From QHXQ01 sp038322995 (GTDB lineage: Bacteria; Acidobacteriota; Blastocatellia; Pyrinomonadales; Pyrinomonadaceae): a DNA stretch of 59,549 nucleotides. The stretch is from positions 1 to 59,549 of the forward strand of contig JBBQGM010000016.1 of assembly GCA_038322995.1 (NCBI GenBank), given 5' to 3'. How positions within the stretch are numbered: the first letter of the stretch is position 1; the number at the start of each line of letters is the position of its first letter. Made by a program: the position numbers and the translations under genes. Below are positions 51,271-59,549 of the stretch, one piece after another. A model generated the notes under the pieces. That model made no database searches and was not told where the DNA came from. It was given only the letters and a program-made list of their open reading frames with translations.

Positions 51271-52332
51271 ATGTCCACCAGCCCGAGCCTCGCCGCCGAC
51301 CAACTCGCGCTCGCACCAATGGGCGCGGGCGATCTGATCGACCGCACGCTCCGGCTCTATCGCCGTCATTTCCTGACACTCATCCGCACAGCCGCGCCGC
51401 CCATCATTGTCGCCGCCATCGGCTCCGTGCTGTTCACCATCAGTCTGCGCGCCATTCCGCTCACCGCGTCGGGCGGGCGGCTCGTGTTCTATGTCGTGGG
51501 CGCGGGATTAGGCTGGCTGCTCTCAATCTCAGGGCCGTTTTGCCTGCTCATTATCCTCGGCGGCGCATCGCGCAACGTGGTCATGCACTTGTTGTGGCAA
51601 GAGCCGTTCAGTGCCCGCACGATCTATCGCAGTGTGCGCACGCGCTTCTGGGGTCTGTTCGGCGCAATGGTGCTGACGGCGTTGTGCGCGGTCGTGGTCG
51701 GCTCGCTGGCGTTCAGCATCTGGCTGATCATGCTGCTGCTAATTTTTGGCCTCCTCGCCGTGGCCGCGACGGCAGGGCCGACCGGCACGGCCATAGGTGT
51801 GCTTGTTGTCTTGCTCACGTTACTGATCACGCTTATTGCGCTGCTCTTCTTTTTCTGGGTGCTGGGCCATCTCGCTTACGTGCCGCAGGTAATGATGATC
51901 GAGGGGCGCGGTGTGTTTGATGCGGCTAGTCGCAGCATCGCGCTCGCACGCGGCAACGCGCGGCGGCTGCTGGCGATGTTTTTGTTCACCACGTTCGCCA
52001 CTTACTCGGCGTTGATGCTGCTCTTGATCCCGCTCGGCTGGTACGGTTATCTGCACGGTGTCAATCCGTTCGATCTGGTGCGCTCCGAGTGGCCTGTCTG
52101 GTACGCCATCGGTTATCAGGTGGTCAATCAGATCGCCGTGATCCTGCTGACGCCGGTCTGGATGTTAGGACTCTCGCTGCTCTACGTGGACGAGCGCGTG
52201 CGGCACGAAGGCTACGACATCGAACTGCTCGCGCTGACCCGGCTCGGCGAGATGCCCGCGCTGCCTGACGGGCGCATTGCGCCGCTCGCGCCCGCGCTCG
52301 TCGGCGGGCCGGGCGCAATGGGGGGCAAATAA
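51271..52332 (+). CDS. Polytopic membrane protein (glycerophosphodiesterase membrane-domain-like)
   Basis: 353 residues with about six transmembrane helices, among them PIIVAAIGSVLFTISLRAI, FYVVGAGLGWLLSISGPFC, VLTALCAVVVGSLAFSIWL and LIALLFFFWVLGHLAYVPQ. The cytosolic start (MGAGDLIDRTLRLYRRHFLTLI) and the loop FDAASRSIALARGNARRLL are typical of the membrane-domain family found beside MoxR-type operons. There is no catalytic motif. The next gene starts two bases after the stop codon, so the two are coupled. Confidence 0.78.
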   Translation: MSTSPSLAADQLALAPMGAGDLIDRTLRLYRRHFLTLIRTAAPPIIVAAIGSVLFTISLRAIPLTASGGRLVFYVVGAGLGWLLSISGPFCLLIILGGASRNVVMHLLWQEPFSARTIYRSVRTRFWGLFGAMVLTALCAVVVGSLAFSIWLIMLLLIFGLLAVAATAGPTGTAIGVLVVLLTLLITLIALLFFFWVLGHLAYVPQVMMIEGRGVFDAASRSIALARGNARRLLAMFLFTTFATYSALMLLLIPLGWYGYLHGVNPFDLVRSEWPVWYAIGYQVVNQIAVILLTPVWMLGLSLLYVDERVRHEGYDIELLALTRLGEMPALPDGRIAPLAPALVGGPGAMGGK

Positions 52333-52334
52333 TT

Positions 52335-53429
52335 TTGGCCGCGCACGTTCACCGCAACCGGCCGCTGCTCTGCGCTCTCTTGCTGTTGTGCGGCGCAGTC
52401 GGCGCGACCGGGGCCGTGCCGCTCAAGGATTACCGCACGCGCGTGACGCAAGCCGATGGCGCGTTGGCCGCTTTGTTTGATCTCTATCGGGCAGTACCGG
52501 ACGACGACGAGCGCGCGGTTAATACAGCGCAGTTTCAACGACGACAGAACGCACAACTGAACGAGCTACGCGCGACGCTGCCCGCGACTGAACAAGTCGA
52601 ATGGGCCGGCGGCACGTTGGCCGTTGATAATGGCTGGCTGCAACTTGAGCTTGACGCCTTCGCGCAATTGCCGGCCACGCCCGTCGCCGCGCGCACAGCC
52701 GCGCTTACGCGCATAGACGCGCGCCTCCACGCGCTCGCCGGGCGGCTGGACGAAACCGAACGCGCAACGGCGCAGACGCCAGCGACGCGCGACAAAGCGG
52801 CCGAACAGGGGCGGCTGCACGCCATCCTGCAACGCCCCGAATACAACGAACAGACCGCGCAAGGCGGCGCGCTCAAACGACTCTGGGCACGTTTCCTCAA
52901 ATGGCTCAGCAGCCTCCTGCCCGCACGCAGACCCGTGCAACCGGGCACGGCCCTGTTCGTCTCGCAAGCGGCGCGCGTCATCATTTACGCGCTCTGCCTC
53001 GCACTCATCGGCTTCGTGCTCTGGCGCTACGGCCCGCGTCTCGCGCGCCGCCGACTCACGCGCGAGCGCACACGCACGGCCCGCGTTGTGCTCGGCGAAC
53101 AACTCGCGCCCGACGAAACAGCCGCCGATCTATTGGCCGCAGCCGACCGACTCGCCCGCGCGGGCGATCTGCGCGGGGCCATGCGCAAGGCCTACATCGC
53201 GGTCTTATGCGAACTCGGCGAGCGCAAAATCCTGCGACTTGAGCCACACAAGACCAACCGCGATTATTTGCGCGCCCTGCGCGAGCACACCCGCCTCTTC
53301 CAGTCGGTGCAGCCGCTCACCAATGTCTACGAGCGCCACTGGTACGGCCTCGTGCCCGCGCACGACGCGGACTGGTCGGAGTTTCAAGCGCAATGCGCGA
53401 ATGCAGTGACAAGTGACGAGCAAATCTAG
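52335..53429 (+). CDS. DUF4129 domain protein
   Basis: 364 residues. Signal peptide (LLCALLLLCGAVGATGA), a long helical periplasmic part, one transmembrane helix (VIIYALCLALIGFVLWRYG) and a C-terminal cytosolic DUF4129 domain with the family hallmark MRKAYIAVLCELGERKIL ... RDYLRAL ... LTNVYERHWYG. Start is a TTG two bases after the previous stop. DUF4129 proteins accompany MoxR AAA+ ATPases and DUF58/DUF4350 proteins in envelope-related operons, and that order is seen here. The molecular role is not known. Confidence 0.85.
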   Translation: MAAHVHRNRPLLCALLLLCGAVGATGAVPLKDYRTRVTQADGALAALFDLYRAVPDDDERAVNTAQFQRRQNAQLNELRATLPATEQVEWAGGTLAVDNGWLQLELDAFAQLPATPVAARTAALTRIDARLHALAGRLDETERATAQTPATRDKAAEQGRLHAILQRPEYNEQTAQGGALKRLWARFLKWLSSLLPARRPVQPGTALFVSQAARVIIYALCLALIGFVLWRYGPRLARRRLTRERTRTARVVLGEQLAPDETAADLLAAADRLARAGDLRGAMRKAYIAVLCELGERKILRLEPHKTNRDYLRALREHTRLFQSVQPLTNVYERHWYGLVPAHDADWSEFQAQCANAVTSDEQI

Positions 53430-53508
53430 AGAGGCCAAAGAGTCCAGCGCGTCATAAAACAAATGTCTTTTGACGCGCTAGACTCGCCCGACTCTCTGGA
53501 CTCCTGAC
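53430..53508. repeat. Inverted repeat between DUF4129 and DUF4350 genes
   Basis: Arms 53440-53454 and 53471-53485 pair over 15 bp with one mismatch. The flanks contain GACTC or GAGTC-type units with a 7- to 9-base period. It fills the intergenic gap inside the operon. Confidence 0.75.
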
Positions 53509-53518
53509 TTAAGCTAAA

Positions 53519-55021
53519 ATGCGTGAACGCCTCTTCATCATCGGTTCAATCGCCGTGCTGCTCGTGTTGCTGGTGGGCCTGAATGCGGCCTCTTTCGTCC
53601 GCGTCGAGCGTGAGCCGGAGTTGGAGATCAAGCCCGACCGTTCGACCTACAACGCGGGTGCGACGGGCACGCGCGCCCTCTATGAATATCTCAGCGAGTC
53701 GGGCCAACAGGTCATGCGCTGGCGCGAACCCATGGCCGCGCTGCTTGATCCGAAACACAGGCAGCCCGACACGTTCGTTATCGTCGGTCGCCTGCGCGTA
53801 CCCTACACGCGCGAGGAGACGGACAAACTGCGCCAGTGGGTCGAAGCGGGCGGACGGCTCGTCGTCATTGACCGCACGCCGGAGGTAACGCTGCCGTTAC
53901 CAGCCGCCGACAACTACCTGCTCTCCACAGCCGTGGCGGCCGTGCCGAATGGCGACGTGCGCGCCACGGACACGGAGAATCTAACGGCCGGCACAAAGCC
54001 AATCGCGCCGACGCAGCCTACCTTGCTCACGCACGACGTAGCGCAGATCGCCCCTTCGCGTTTCGCCGGTCGCTTGCAACTCAAACCCGGCGCACCGGCG
54101 CAGGCTGCGACGCAAACCAAGACCGGCGCGAGCGGCAACGACGCGGCCGACACGAGCGAAGAGGCAGACGAACCGCCGCCGCCCGCGCCGACACCGACAG
54201 CGCAAACGAAGCCCGCGCCGACGCCGCAGGGGCCGATAGTCGTTGCGCCTGATGACAACGCAACAGAGAGCGAAACTGAGCCAAAGCAAGCCGAGCCTGA
54301 ACAAACCGAGCCGCCGCCTTCGACCGCGCCGGTCTTTCATCTGGCTGACGAACGCGGCGCGCTCGTCGCTGATTATGTGCGCGGGCGCGGGCGCGTCATC
54401 GTCTTGAGCGATCCGTTCGTCGTCGCCAACAACGGCATTGAGCGCGCGGACAATCTGCAACTCGCGCTGAACCTCGTCGCCGTACACGCCGGGCTGATCG
54501 CCTTCGATGAATATCATCAAGGCCGCGCCGCCACCGAGAATGAATTGGCCGCCTACTTCGCGGGCACGCCCGTGCTGGCGCTCTGCGGGCAAGCATTCCT
54601 GCTCGTCTGCGCGCTCGTCTGGACACGCGGACGCAGATTCGCGCGCTCCTTGCCTGCGCCGCACGTGGATCGGCGCTCGAAACTTGAGTTCGTCGCTTCA
54701 ATGGCCGAACTGCAACAACGCGCACGCGCCTACGACCTCGCCGTCGAGAACGTCTATGCCCGCACACGGCGCGCGCTCGCGCGCTACGGCGGCGTCGCGC
54801 AGACCGGCATGCGCGCCCAACTCGCCGCCCGCGTGGCCGCGCGTTCCGGGCTGAACAAAGATGAACTGGAAACCTTATTGCGCGACTGCGAAGACGCCAT
54901 CAACGGCGAGCCAACGAACGCGCGCCGTGCGCTCGCGCTCGTCCACCGCTTGCGCGAACTCGAACGCACGCTCGGCATCCGCATGCGTGTGCGTGAGATC
55001 AAACAGGCCGGGCGATTATGA
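53519..55021 (+). CDS. DUF4350 domain protein
   Basis: 500 residues. Residues ~6-26 are a transmembrane or signal helix (LFIIGSIAVLLVLLVGLNAAS). The DUF4350 domain (YNAGATGTRALYEYLSESGQ ... FVIVGRLRVPYTREE ... RLVVIDRTP) is interrupted by a Pro/Thr/Glu-rich insert at about residues 175-270 that is unusually long. It resumes with VRGRGRVIVLSDP and LIAFDEYHQG. A second transmembrane helix (PVLALCGQAFLLVCALVW) and a helical cytosolic tail follow. It is a standard partner of MoxR-type ATPases. Confidence 0.85.
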   Translation: MRERLFIIGSIAVLLVLLVGLNAASFVRVEREPELEIKPDRSTYNAGATGTRALYEYLSESGQQVMRWREPMAALLDPKHRQPDTFVIVGRLRVPYTREETDKLRQWVEAGGRLVVIDRTPEVTLPLPAADNYLLSTAVAAVPNGDVRATDTENLTAGTKPIAPTQPTLLTHDVAQIAPSRFAGRLQLKPGAPAQAATQTKTGASGNDAADTSEEADEPPPPAPTPTAQTKPAPTPQGPIVVAPDDNATESETEPKQAEPEQTEPPPSTAPVFHLADERGALVADYVRGRGRVIVLSDPFVVANNGIERADNLQLALNLVAVHAGLIAFDEYHQGRAATENELAAYFAGTPVLALCGQAFLLVCALVWTRGRRFARSLPAPHVDRRSKLEFVASMAELQQRARAYDLAVENVYARTRRALARYGGVAQTGMRAQLAARVAARSGLNKDELETLLRDCEDAINGEPTNARRALALVHRLRELERTLGIRMRVREIKQAGRL

Positions 55022-55189
55022 TCGGAGCTAGATAGACTCTGCTTGAAAGGACGGATGATTCTTGATGCCTAATCAAATTGTGGCGCAAGCGGATTAACCA
55101 CGAAGCCATAAGGACACGAACCGCCTTTGTGCTATGAATGTGTTTATGGTTAAGCTCTTCAGGCCAAATCAAAATATTCGAGCGCGCTA

Positions 55190-56140
55190 ATGGAACACGT
55201 CGCCGCAACCGTCGAACATATCAACACGGAACTGCGCAAGGTCATCATCGGGCAGGACGAGGTGATCGAGCAGGTCTTGGTCGCCATCCTCGCCGAAGGG
55301 CACGCGCTGATCGAGGGCGTGCCGGGCACGGCCAAGACTTTGCTCGTCAAGACGCTCGCGCGCATCATCGGCGCGGACTTCAGTCGCATCCAGTTCACGC
55401 CCGACCTGATGCCTTCGGACATCACGGGCACGAACGTCTTTAACACGGCCACGTCCGCGTTCAGCCTGCGGCGCGGGCCCGTCTTTACGGACGTTCTGCT
55501 TGCCGACGAGATCAATCGCACCCCGCCGAAGACGCAGGCCGCCTTGCTCGAAGCGATGTAAGAGCGACAGGTGACGATTGATGGCGAACTGCATCCGCTC
55601 TCGCCCCTGTTCACCGTGTTGGCGACGGAGAATCCCATCGAGTACGAGGGCACGTACCCGTTGCCCGAAGCGCAGCTTGATCGCTTCCTCTTGAAGATCA
55701 TCATTGACTATCCGGGCGCGGACGAAGAAGCGCGCATCGTCGCCGCGTGGGACGCAGGCTTCAACGCGCGCCGGCTCGATCAAGTTGACATCCGACCGCT
55801 GGCCGCAGCCGACGCCATCTCGCACTGCCGCGCCGAGGTGCGGCGCACGCGCATGGAGGCCGGCGTGCAGGCTTACGTCGTGCAGATCGTCCGGCGCACA
55901 CGCGAGCATCCGGCGGTCGCTTACGGCGCGAGTCCGCGCGCGGCCGTGGCGTTGTTGTTATGCGCGAAGGCGCTCGGTGCGATGCGCGGGCGCGAGTTCG
56001 CCACGCCCGACGACGTGCGCGACATCGCCCGCGCGTGCCTGCGCCATCGTCTGCGCTTGCGCGCCGAAGCTGAACTTGACGGCGCGACGCCCGACGGAGT
56101 GATTACGGATATTCTGAACACAGCGGAAGTGCCGAGATAG
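55190..56140 (+). pseudogene. MoxR-family AAA+ ATPase with in-frame TAA
   Basis: The frame encodes a complete 316-codon MoxR ATPase except for TAA at 55559-55561. The Walker A (EGVPGTAKTLLVKTLAR), Walker B (LLADEINRTPPKTQAALLEAM) and sensor segments (VLATENPIEYEGTYPLPEAQLDRFL) are intact. In intact members LLEAM is followed by QERQVTI; here the Gln codon CAA is TAA. Translation would stop after 123 residues, before sensor 1, unless the stop is read through or the call is wrong. A GTG at 55571 could restart the C-terminal part. The MoxR family normally helps mature or regulate other proteins. DUF58, usually next in such operons, is absent. Confidence 0.85.
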
Positions 56141-56304
56141 AAATTCGCACGCAGAGACAGTAGAGGCGTAAAGCAGAGCGCAAGGAAGTTAAGCGCACTC
56201 ATGGCGTCCTTGTTTTGCGATTTCGTGTGCGGCTATAAACACTCATCAGTTGGCTTCATCCATTGCAATGGCCTGAAGCTTTTAACTACGTAAAAGGAGC
56301 AGCC

Positions 56305-56547
56305 ATGTATTACCTTTTGCTGATTCTTTCGGTAATCCTTGCGATCCTCATCCTGATTGCCTTTATTGTCTTGCTTGGTGTTTGGATGAAAGGCGCAAGT
56401 TCTCTTGCTTTTCCCGGACTCGGCTTGTTGGTCGGCACGCCCTTGATTTTAGTCAGCTTGCTTGTATCGGAAATCCTCATGGTCTTGGTGGCGGCATATC
56501 TTGTGCGCTACATTCCCATAATGCAGTTGCTGTTGGGCGAAAATTGA
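56305..56547 (+). CDS. Small membrane protein
   Basis: 80 residues, start at 56305 with AAAGGAG seven bases upstream. Two or three hydrophobic helices: LLLILSVILAILILIAFIVL, LGLLVGTPLILVSLLVSEIL and MVLVAAYLVRYIPIMQLLL. No charged or catalytic motif stands out. Lower GC than the neighbours. The function is unknown. It is separate from the MoxR operon (about 165 bases) and from the sortilin-like gene. Confidence 0.65.
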   Translation: MYYLLLILSVILAILILIAFIVLLGVWMKGASSLAFPGLGLLVGTPLILVSLLVSEILMVLVAAYLVRYIPIMQLLLGEN

Positions 56548-56673
56548 TGAGTTATAGTTTCAGCCATCGTTTCTAAACAGAAACGGGTTACTGCTTTTTG
56601 TAGCAGGTCGGGTTTAGTTCGGGCCCTTAGCACGCAATCCGAACGAAGCTTAAATCCAGAGGAATATGTAAGC

Positions 56674-59424
56674 ATGAAACGCAATCCGATTGTCTTTATC
56701 ATCGCGCTCTGTTGCGCGCTCAATTTGCAAATCGAGACCGGTTCGCGCGCCTTCGCGCAGCAGAAGCAAAAGAAGACGGCGAAAGCGCCGAAGCCGACGC
56801 CGACACCGGCGAGCGAGAGCGGCACGACTGAGCAAACGCAGAATCCGGCGCAACAGCCCGGCGCGACCGAAGACGTGGAGCAAGCGAGCGAGCCGTACAC
56901 GCTGCTCACGAAGCAGTTGAAGTGGCGCGCGATTGGGCCGGCGAGTATGGGCGGGCGCGTTGCGGACATCGCGGGTGATCCGAAGAAGCCTTACACGCTC
57001 TACGTCGCCACGGGCACGGGCGGGTTATTTAAGACGACGGACAACGGCACAAGTTGGTCAGGCGTGTTCGACAAACAGTCGGTTGCCTCAATCGGCGCGG
57101 TCGCCGTTGCGCCGACGGATGCGAAAACAGTCTGGGCCGGCACGGGCGAGCCGAACGGGCGCAACAGTTCGTCTTGGGGCAACGGCGTCTATAAGTCGGA
57201 GGATAGCGGCGCGACGTGGAAGAACATGGGCCTGCGCGACACGCAAACAATCGCGCGCGTGATCGTCGATCCAGCGGACGCGAACACGGTCTATGTCGCG
57301 GCGGGCGGTCATCTCTGGGGCGCGAATCGTGAGCGCGGCGTCTTCAAGACGACGGATGGCGGCAAGACGTGGACGCCTTCGTTGCAAGTTGACGCAAACA
57401 CCGGGGCGATTGATCTAGTGCTTGATCCCTCGGATCACAACACGCTCTATGCCGCGATGTACATGCGGCGGCGCACGCCTTATAGCTTCACGAGCGGCGG
57501 CGCGACAGGCGGCGTTTTTAAGACGAGCGACGGCGGGCGCACATGGAAGAAACTGACCAACGGCTTGCCGCCGCAGACGGGCCGCATCGGCCTTGATGTC
57601 TATCGCAAAGACCCGAAGATCGTGTATGCAGTCATCGAATCGGATGTCGGCGGCGGTGTCGCCTTGGATGATCTGCGGAGCAAGTCGGGCGGCGTGTTTC
57701 GCTCGGCCGACAAGGGCGAGACGTGGGCGCGCGTCAACGAACTCACGCCGCGCTCGTTCTACTTCAGTCAGATCAGAGTTGATCCAAACGACGACAAACG
57801 TATCTACATACTCGGCTTCGGCCTGCACGTTTCAGACGATGGCGGCCAGACGTTTCGCGGCAACGGGGCGAAGGACATACATGGCGATTTGCACGCAATG
57901 TGGATCGATCCGACGAACCCGGATCACGTGTTGCTCGGCACGGACGGCGGCATCTACGCGAGTTACAACCGTACCGACAGTTGGGACTTCATCAACAACG
58001 TCCCGCTCGGCGAGTTTTATCGCGTGACGGCCGACATGCAGAAGCCTTACACGGTCGCGGGCGGCTTGCAGGATAATTTCAACTGGCGCGGCCCTTCGCA
58101 GACGCGCAGCGCCGATGGCATCACCAACGCCGATTGGTACTCGCTCGGCGGCGGCGACGGTTTCTATTGCGCTATCGATCCGACCGATCCGAATATCACC
58201 TACAGCGAATCGCAGAACGGCTATCTAGTCCGGCTCAACGTCAAAACAGGGCAGAGCAAACTTATTCAACCGCAGGGCAAAGAGGGCACGCCCGCGTTTC
58301 GCTTCAACTGGATCACGCCCGTCTGGATGTCGCATTACGACCCGACCGTCTTCTACATGGGCGGCAATCGCATGTTCAAACTCAGCGAGCGCGGCGACAA
58401 GTGGGAAGCGATCAGTCCCGATCTCTCGACGCAAGACCCGGCGAAGATCGCAACGGCCGGGTCGGGCGCGGAAACCTACGGCACGATCTTCACGCTCGCC
58501 GAGTCGCCCGTTACGCGCGGCTTGGTCTGGGCCGGCACGGACGACGGCAAAGTGTGGCTCACGCGCGACGAAGGCAAGACGTGGAACGACTTGACGGCGA
58601 ACTTCCCGGCGGCGGTCAAGGGCTTCTGGGTGAGTCGCATCGAGGCGTCGCACTTCGACGAGGGCACAGCCTTCGTCGCCATTGACGGCCATCGCAACGA
58701 CGTGTTCGCGCCGTTCGTGTTTATGACGAACGATTACGGCAAGACGTGGAAATCCATTAACGCGAATCTGCCGCGCACAACGACAGTCAAGGTTGTGCGC
58801 GAAGACCCGTTTAATAAAAACTTGCTCTACGCGGGCACGGAGTTCGGTTTCTATCTCTCGTTCGACCGGGGCACGCGTTGGATCAAGTTCATGCCGGGCC
58901 TGCCGACCGTGGCGGTGGACGACATCCTCGTGCATCCGCGCGACCGCGATCTCATCATCGCCACGCACGGCCGCTCGCTCTACATCATGGACGACATTCG
59001 CCCGCTCGAAGAGATGACGGCGGAGGTGCGCGCGGGCGATCTGCATCTGTTCTCGCTACGGCCGGCGCTGGAATTTTATTACCTGCCCGAAGGCGCGGTC
59101 TGGGGCAAGCGCATCTACAAAGCGCCGAACCCCGCCTTTGGCGCGTACATAGATTTCTATCAGAAGTCGTATAACGGCGAGGAGTACACGATTGAGATCA
59201 AGGACGCGCAAGATCATCTCGTGCGTAAGCTGACGGGCACGACCGTGCCGGAGATCAATCGCGTCGTCTGGAATCTGCAACCGGAGAGCACGGAGGATCG
59301 CGGCGTGAACGATCAACCAAAGTTCGTTAAACCCGGCGAGTACACCGTCACGCTCACGGTCGGCGACAAGAAGCAGATGCAGAAGCTAACGGTCGAAGCG
59401 ATTGACGGCTTGAAAGTTGATTAG
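56674..59424 (+). CDS. Sortilin/VPS10-type Asp-box beta-propeller protein, secreted
   Basis: 916 residues. Signal peptide (IVFIIALCCALNLQIETGSRAFA shortened at AFA), Lys/Pro-rich linker to about residue 75, then a large beta-propeller with at least eight Asp-box motifs (S/T-x-D-x-G-x-T-W): TTDNGTSW, SEDSGATW, TTDGGKTW, SADKGETW, TRDEGKTW and TNDYGKTW among them. The C-terminal ~100 residues (RPLEEMTAEVRAGDLHLF ... EYTVTLTVGDKKQMQKLTVE) form a separate beta-domain. Such proteins were first annotated as glycosyl hydrolases, but no catalytic Glu/Asp pair can be identified. Binding of polysaccharides or proteins at the surface is plausible. The stop codon is at 59424. Confidence 0.85.
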   Translation: MKRNPIVFIIALCCALNLQIETGSRAFAQQKQKKTAKAPKPTPTPASESGTTEQTQNPAQQPGATEDVEQASEPYTLLTKQLKWRAIGPASMGGRVADIAGDPKKPYTLYVATGTGGLFKTTDNGTSWSGVFDKQSVASIGAVAVAPTDAKTVWAGTGEPNGRNSSSWGNGVYKSEDSGATWKNMGLRDTQTIARVIVDPADANTVYVAAGGHLWGANRERGVFKTTDGGKTWTPSLQVDANTGAIDLVLDPSDHNTLYAAMYMRRRTPYSFTSGGATGGVFKTSDGGRTWKKLTNGLPPQTGRIGLDVYRKDPKIVYAVIESDVGGGVALDDLRSKSGGVFRSADKGETWARVNELTPRSFYFSQIRVDPNDDKRIYILGFGLHVSDDGGQTFRGNGAKDIHGDLHAMWIDPTNPDHVLLGTDGGIYASYNRTDSWDFINNVPLGEFYRVTADMQKPYTVAGGLQDNFNWRGPSQTRSADGITNADWYSLGGGDGFYCAIDPTDPNITYSESQNGYLVRLNVKTGQSKLIQPQGKEGTPAFRFNWITPVWMSHYDPTVFYMGGNRMFKLSERGDKWEAISPDLSTQDPAKIATAGSGAETYGTIFTLAESPVTRGLVWAGTDDGKVWLTRDEGKTWNDLTANFPAAVKGFWVSRIEASHFDEGTAFVAIDGHRNDVFAPFVFMTNDYGKTWKSINANLPRTTTVKVVREDPFNKNLLYAGTEFGFYLSFDRGTRWIKFMPGLPTVAVDDILVHPRDRDLIIATHGRSLYIMDDIRPLEEMTAEVRAGDLHLFSLRPALEFYYLPEGAVWGKRIYKAPNPAFGAYIDFYQKSYNGEEYTIEIKDAQDHLVRKLTGTTVPEINRVVWNLQPESTEDRGVNDQPKFVKPGEYTVTLTVGDKKQMQKLTVEAIDGLKVD

Positions 59425-59466
59425 CTCGCCGGCAAATCTGTAACCGCAAAGAGCGCAAAGAGTGTC

Positions 59467-59479
59467 GGGGGGGGGGGGG
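59467..59479. other. G13 run at the contig end, likely sequence noise
   Basis: Thirteen G in a row are followed by 70 bases with abnormal G content (several runs of four to six G) and no coding signal. Just before it, two CGCAAAGAG units recall the intergenic repeats. The stretch after 59467 should not be read as biology. Confidence 0.7.
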
Positions 59480-59549
59480 CGGGGAAAAAGAGGGGGACGA
59501 AGTGGGGGGCCCTGAGGTGGTGTAATATGTAAAAGAGGCGGGGGATGAG

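Noticed and set aside
56258..56275. Sigma54-like TGGCTT...TTGCA before the small membrane protein
   Set aside because: The GG-to-GC distance is one base too long, which abolishes sigma54 binding.
59467..59549. G-rich end as a possible G-quadruplex region
   Set aside because: Composition changes abruptly at the very end of the sequence; a low-quality contig end explains it better.
1..59549. CRISPR arrays, rRNA and tRNA genes
   Set aside because: No direct repeats with regular unique spacers, no rRNA core sequences and no convincing tRNA cloverleaf were found on either strand by reading. A tRNA/rRNA search program would settle this.

Overview
The window is a GC-rich chromosomal segment that most resembles Acidobacteriota, probably class Blastocatellia. 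The evidence is two very large Oar-type TonB-dependent receptors with an N-terminal carboxypeptidase-regulatory-like domain, a sortilin/VPS10-type Asp-box protein, a MoxR/DUF4129/DUF4350 cluster, many secreted proteins of unknown function, and heptamer-built intergenic hairpins. The taxon is an inference from gene content. Both window ends cut into sequence. The right end has a 13-base G run that looks like assembly noise.

Layout. 1-6800: the tail of a nucleotidyltransferase-like gene, then hutH and hutU (histidine to urocanate to imidazolonepropionate), separated by two convergent cell-wall enzymes (YkuD L,D-transpeptidase lipoprotein, M23 endopeptidase) and a zinc-ribbon protein. 6826-14041: an MFS exporter, secreted esterase, YD-like repeat protein, M24 peptidase and inositol monophosphatase on the plus strand face a minus-strand PilZ/small zinc protein/PlsC acyltransferase operon. 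14460-18353: gyrA split by a full-size 440-residue intein with a LAGLIDADG endonuclease. 18520-22689: small membrane and secreted proteins, a MoaD-MoaE fusion translationally coupled to a Lon-N-domain protein, and an Mre11/SbcD-type nuclease. 23052-27483: a minus-strand regulatory block (PrsK-like histidine kinase, PrsR-like sigma54 activator, stand-alone receiver) with a sigma54 promoter in front of the receiver. 27591-31175: CysQ-like phosphatase, group II PLP decarboxylase, Tat-exported dienelactone hydrolase. 31200-33104: a graveyard holding a broken HhH-GPD glycosylase, a dead IS630 transposase and a secreted-protein pseudogene carrying a 104-bp MITE. 33404-39570: HtrA protease, aldehyde dehydrogenase, alanine dehydrogenase and a DUF512 protein. 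39924-50250: two Oar-type receptors with secreted proteins between them; the second receptor has a consensus sigma54 promoter. 50465-56140: a MoxR-type cluster whose AAA+ gene has an in-frame TAA. 56305-59424: a small membrane protein and the sortilin-like protein.

How it fits together. The PrsR-like activator is the natural candidate to drive both sigma54 promoters seen here, one at the neighbouring receiver gene and one 20 kb away at an outer-membrane receptor. This would link a membrane sensor to envelope remodelling, and it is inferred from sequence alone.

The observations most worth following are the gyrA intein (unusual site, block-B His replaced by Gln), the family of intergenic hairpins built on a 7-nt period with no shared sequence, the sigma54 circuit, and three genes whose reading frame depends on one base or a short repeat (T8 tract, (GT)9 tract, CAA-to-TAA in moxR).
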